64,000 bases of DNA. It comes from Chryseobacterium gambrini (lineage in GTDB: Bacteria; Bacteroidota; Bacteroidia; Flavobacteriales; Weeksellaceae). A program made the position numbers and the translations under genes. How positions within the stretch are numbered: the stretch's first letter is position 1; each line of letters starts with the position of its first letter. The stretch is taken from NCBI RefSeq assembly GCF_900156825.1, contig NZ_FTOV01000011.1, forward strand, positions 1 to 64,000, in the 5' to 3' direction. The notes below the pieces were generated by a model. The model was given only the letters and a program-made list of their open reading frames with translations. It was not told the origin of the DNA and did no database searches. Positions 62,332 to 64,000 of the stretch are shown here, one piece after another.

Positions 62332-63348
62332 TTATTTAGACAAAAAATCCAGAACGGAATAATCTCCCAGAGAAATTTCCCTTGCAACACCGAAATACTG
62401 AGCAGAATTACCAATCATTGAATTGGAAAGGTTTCCATGGTTGATTCTTGTATTTTCCTGAATCAGAGAGTTTTCTATATTTGAATTAACAATGATGGTG
62501 TTATTCCCCAAAGAAACTCCGGGACCCACTTTTGAGTTTGAAATTTTCACATTTTCCCCTATAAAACAAGGCTGAATAATCAAAGAATTTTCGATCTGCG
62601 CAGAAGCGGGAAAATGAGACATTGCATCTCTTTCGTATTCAAGAATTTTACTGTTGGTTTCTACGGTTGCGTTTTTGTTTCCGCAATCCATCCAGTCATT
62701 TACTTTTCCAAGCGTGAATTTTGCTCCTTTTGTTCTCAGGTTTTCCAGTGCTGTAGTCAGTTGATATTCACCACCGTTTTTAATATCATTGTCCATGATA
62801 TAATTAATTTCATCCATCAGTTTCTCGGCACTGTTGAAATAATAAATACCAATAATGGCGAGATCCGAAACGAAAGTCTGGGGTTTTTCCACAAAATCTG
62901 TAATGAAACCGTAGTTATCTAATTTAACTACTCCGAAAGCAGAAGGATCTTCTACACTTTTTACCCAGATTACTCCATCCGAGTTTTTATCTAAAACAAA
63001 ATCTGCTCGGAATAATGTATCTGCAAAAGCAATTACTACATCTCCCGTCATCGACTGTTCTGCACATTTAATGGCGTGAGCTGTCCCAAGAGGATCATTC
63101 TGATAATAAATGCTTCCTTTTGCTCCCAGTTTTTCGGCAATCTGAATAAGAGATTTTTCAATCTCCGGACCAAAATCCCCGATGATAAAAGCTACTTCTT
63201 CAATGGTTTCTCCCGCAACTTTAGCAATATCTTCCACCAGTCTCTGTACGATCGGCTTCCCTGCGATAGGGATAAGAGGTTTTGGTACTGTCAGTGTATG
63301 TGGACGTAATCTGGAACCGCGTCCAGCCATAGGAACAATAATTTTCAT
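62332..63348 (-). CDS. Sugar-phosphate nucleotidyltransferase with left-handed beta-helix C-terminus
   Basis: This 338-residue protein has an NTP_transferase domain opening KIIVPMAGRGSRLRPHTLTV followed by PKPLIPIAGKP, the nucleotide-binding signature of RmlA/GalU/GlmU-type enzymes. Other motifs are DPLGTAHAIKCAEQ, VIAFADTLF, DFVEKPQ and the metal site DWMDCGNKNATV. The C-terminal 90 residues carry hexapeptide-like repeats (IGENVKISNSKVGPGVSLGN). It makes an NDP-sugar for surface polysaccharide. The adjacent flippase supports this. Confidence 0.9.
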   Translation of the reverse strand: MKIIVPMAGRGSRLRPHTLTVPKPLIPIAGKPIVQRLVEDIAKVAGETIEEVAFIIGDFGPEIEKSLIQIAEKLGAKGSIYYQNDPLGTAHAIKCAEQSMTGDVVIAFADTLFRADFVLDKNSDGVIWVKSVEDPSAFGVVKLDNYGFITDFVEKPQTFVSDLAIIGIYYFNSAEKLMDEINYIMDNDIKNGGEYQLTTALENLRTKGAKFTLGKVNDWMDCGNKNATVETNSKILEYERDAMSHFPASAQIENSLIIQPCFIGENVKISNSKVGPGVSLGNNTIIVNSNIENSLIQENTRINHGNLSNSMIGNSAQYFGVAREISLGDYSVLDFLSK

Positions 63349-63492
63349 AAATGATATAAATATGTTTTTTTGTTAGTTCTAATTTTTTATAAAGATAGCA
63401 ATAAAACCTTTGAGTGTGATAGTATTGCCAAGAGTTTTCAAGTTTTGTCTGGTGCAACGCAGAATCCGGTATAAGCAAATTCAGAGCCAGAT

Positions 63493-64000
63493 TTATCGTT
63501 TGATTTTTGATAAAAGCATCTCTTTTTCGGAGTAAATGAGGATACCTGCAAAAGTTATAAATAAGGCATTACTCATTAAAATATCATAATTAAAATATTT
63601 AACAATGATAAAGCTGAAAGCTCCCAATAATATCAGAAAGAATGACATTTTTTTCATTCTGTAAGGGATAGGATAATATTTTTGACCAAGTAAATAAGAG
63701 ACGATCATCATAATAGCATAAGCTCCGAAAGTTGCCCACGCAGAACCGAGCATACTGTGATAATACTTAAGTGCCAAAAGATTAAGGGTAATATTTATTC
63801 CGGCTCCAAGCCATGAAATAATGGTTCCTACACTGGTTTTGTCCGTCACTTTATACCATGTTGAAAAATTGTAATAAATTCCGAAACAGAGATTGGCAAC
63901 CACAATGATAGGAATAATATCTATCGCGATCCAGTAAGATTTATTAGGGATAAATACACTTTTCAGCCAGGAAATATTAGCGATAATTCCTAAAGCAACC
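63493..64000 (-). CDS. Polysaccharide biosynthesis flippase, C-terminal part (cut by window end)
   Basis: The frame is open from the stop codon at 63493 to the window edge, giving about 169 residues of the C-terminus. It has at least four hydrophobic helices (for example FSTWYKVTDKTSVGTIISWL then GAGINITLNLLALKYY, AWATFGAYAIMMIVSYLLGQ and KMSFFLILLGAFSFIIVKYF). The pattern KVTDKTSVGTIIS...LNLL matches the polysaccharide biosynthesis C-terminal domain of Wzx/MOP-type flippases. The start lies beyond 64000. The next gene makes NDP-sugars. The 144-base gap between them has no gene. Confidence 0.82.
   Translation of the reverse strand, partial: VALGIIANISWLKSVFIPNKSYWIAIDIIPIIVVANLCFGIYYNFSTWYKVTDKTSVGTIISWLGAGINITLNLLALKYYHSMLGSAWATFGAYAIMMIVSYLLGQKYYPIPYRMKKMSFFLILLGAFSFIIVKYFNYDILMSNALFITFAGILIYSEKEMLLSKIKR

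Noticed and set aside
63221-63478. Frame overlapping the nucleotidyltransferase start, considered as a remnant of another gene in the gap before the flippase
   Set aside because: The product shows no family motif, and most of it overlaps the real nucleotidyltransferase gene in another frame.
1-64000. tRNA, rRNA, prophage, integrase or transposase genes
   Set aside because: No cloverleaf with a plausible anticodon arm, no rRNA stretch and no transposase or integrase motifs were seen. Short RNAs could still be missed by eye.

Overview
The window looks like chromosomal DNA of a flavobacterium, most likely Chryseobacterium or a close Weeksellaceae relative. The evidence is AT-rich DNA, three secreted proteins with C-terminal type IX secretion (T9SS) sorting domains, two GLPGLI-family proteins, a bacillithiol gene (bshA), Bacteroidetes-type promoters (TTG or TTTG, about 19 bases, then TAnnTTTG), and intergenic repeats containing TGTCATTTCGACGAAGGAG. 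The genus is an inference. I see no rRNA, tRNA, CRISPR array, insertion sequence or prophage.

Layout. 1-4.2 kb is a small accessory block: two GLPGLI proteins, two small secreted proteins, a small acetyltransferase, an Xre-type regulator with a probable operator, and a membrane protein. 4.2-5.4 kb is a triplicated repeat with an inner element bounded by 14-base inverted repeats. 5.4-13.7 kb is the conserved Bacteroidetes MoxR locus (RDD, SpoIIM-like, membrane protein, DUF4129, DUF4350, MoxR ATPase, secreted transglutaminase-like protein, DUF58), probably an envelope-stress or surface-maturation system. 13.7-19.5 kb holds a phosphodiester glycosidase-like lipoprotein, OsmC, a T9SS fibronectin protein and a GH63-like glucosidase.

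19.6-30.3 kb is a methionine block. A SAM-I riboswitch precedes a metX-like gene and an ACT-homoserine dehydrogenase fusion. These are followed by a PLP sulfhydrylase, methionine synthase split into two genes around a fatty acid desaturase, a small secreted protein and metF. Together they take homoserine through O-acylhomoserine and homocysteine to methionine, with methyltetrahydrofolate supplied by MetF. 30.4-34.4 kb has a GNAT-like protein, folE, a DinB-like protein and cysS, followed by a second triplicated repeat array to 35.2 kb.

35.3-45.5 kb has a T9SS secreted protein, malQ, a Tyr/Asp-rich and Gly-Phe-Arg-repeat secreted protein, a Spy/CpxP-like protein, ferritin and a T9SS subtilase. 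45.0-57.8 kb has a RecB/AddA-like helicase-nuclease, a tandem pair of carboxypeptidase-regulatory-like proteins, a SIMPL protein, GNAT, PspC and DUF2851 genes, a GH3-bshA operon and a lipoprotein. 57.9-64.0 kb is one long minus-strand run: flippase (cut by the window end), sugar nucleotidyltransferase, DUF4292 lipoprotein, EnvC-like protein, TatA, DUF4254, a lipoprotein and ribA. It is mostly envelope-related.

The most interesting signals are non-coding. They are two mutually exclusive pairings around the SAM riboswitch and the metX start codon, and a modular repeat family with inverted-repeat-bounded inserts. All functional calls rest on motif recognition by eye; no database search was run.
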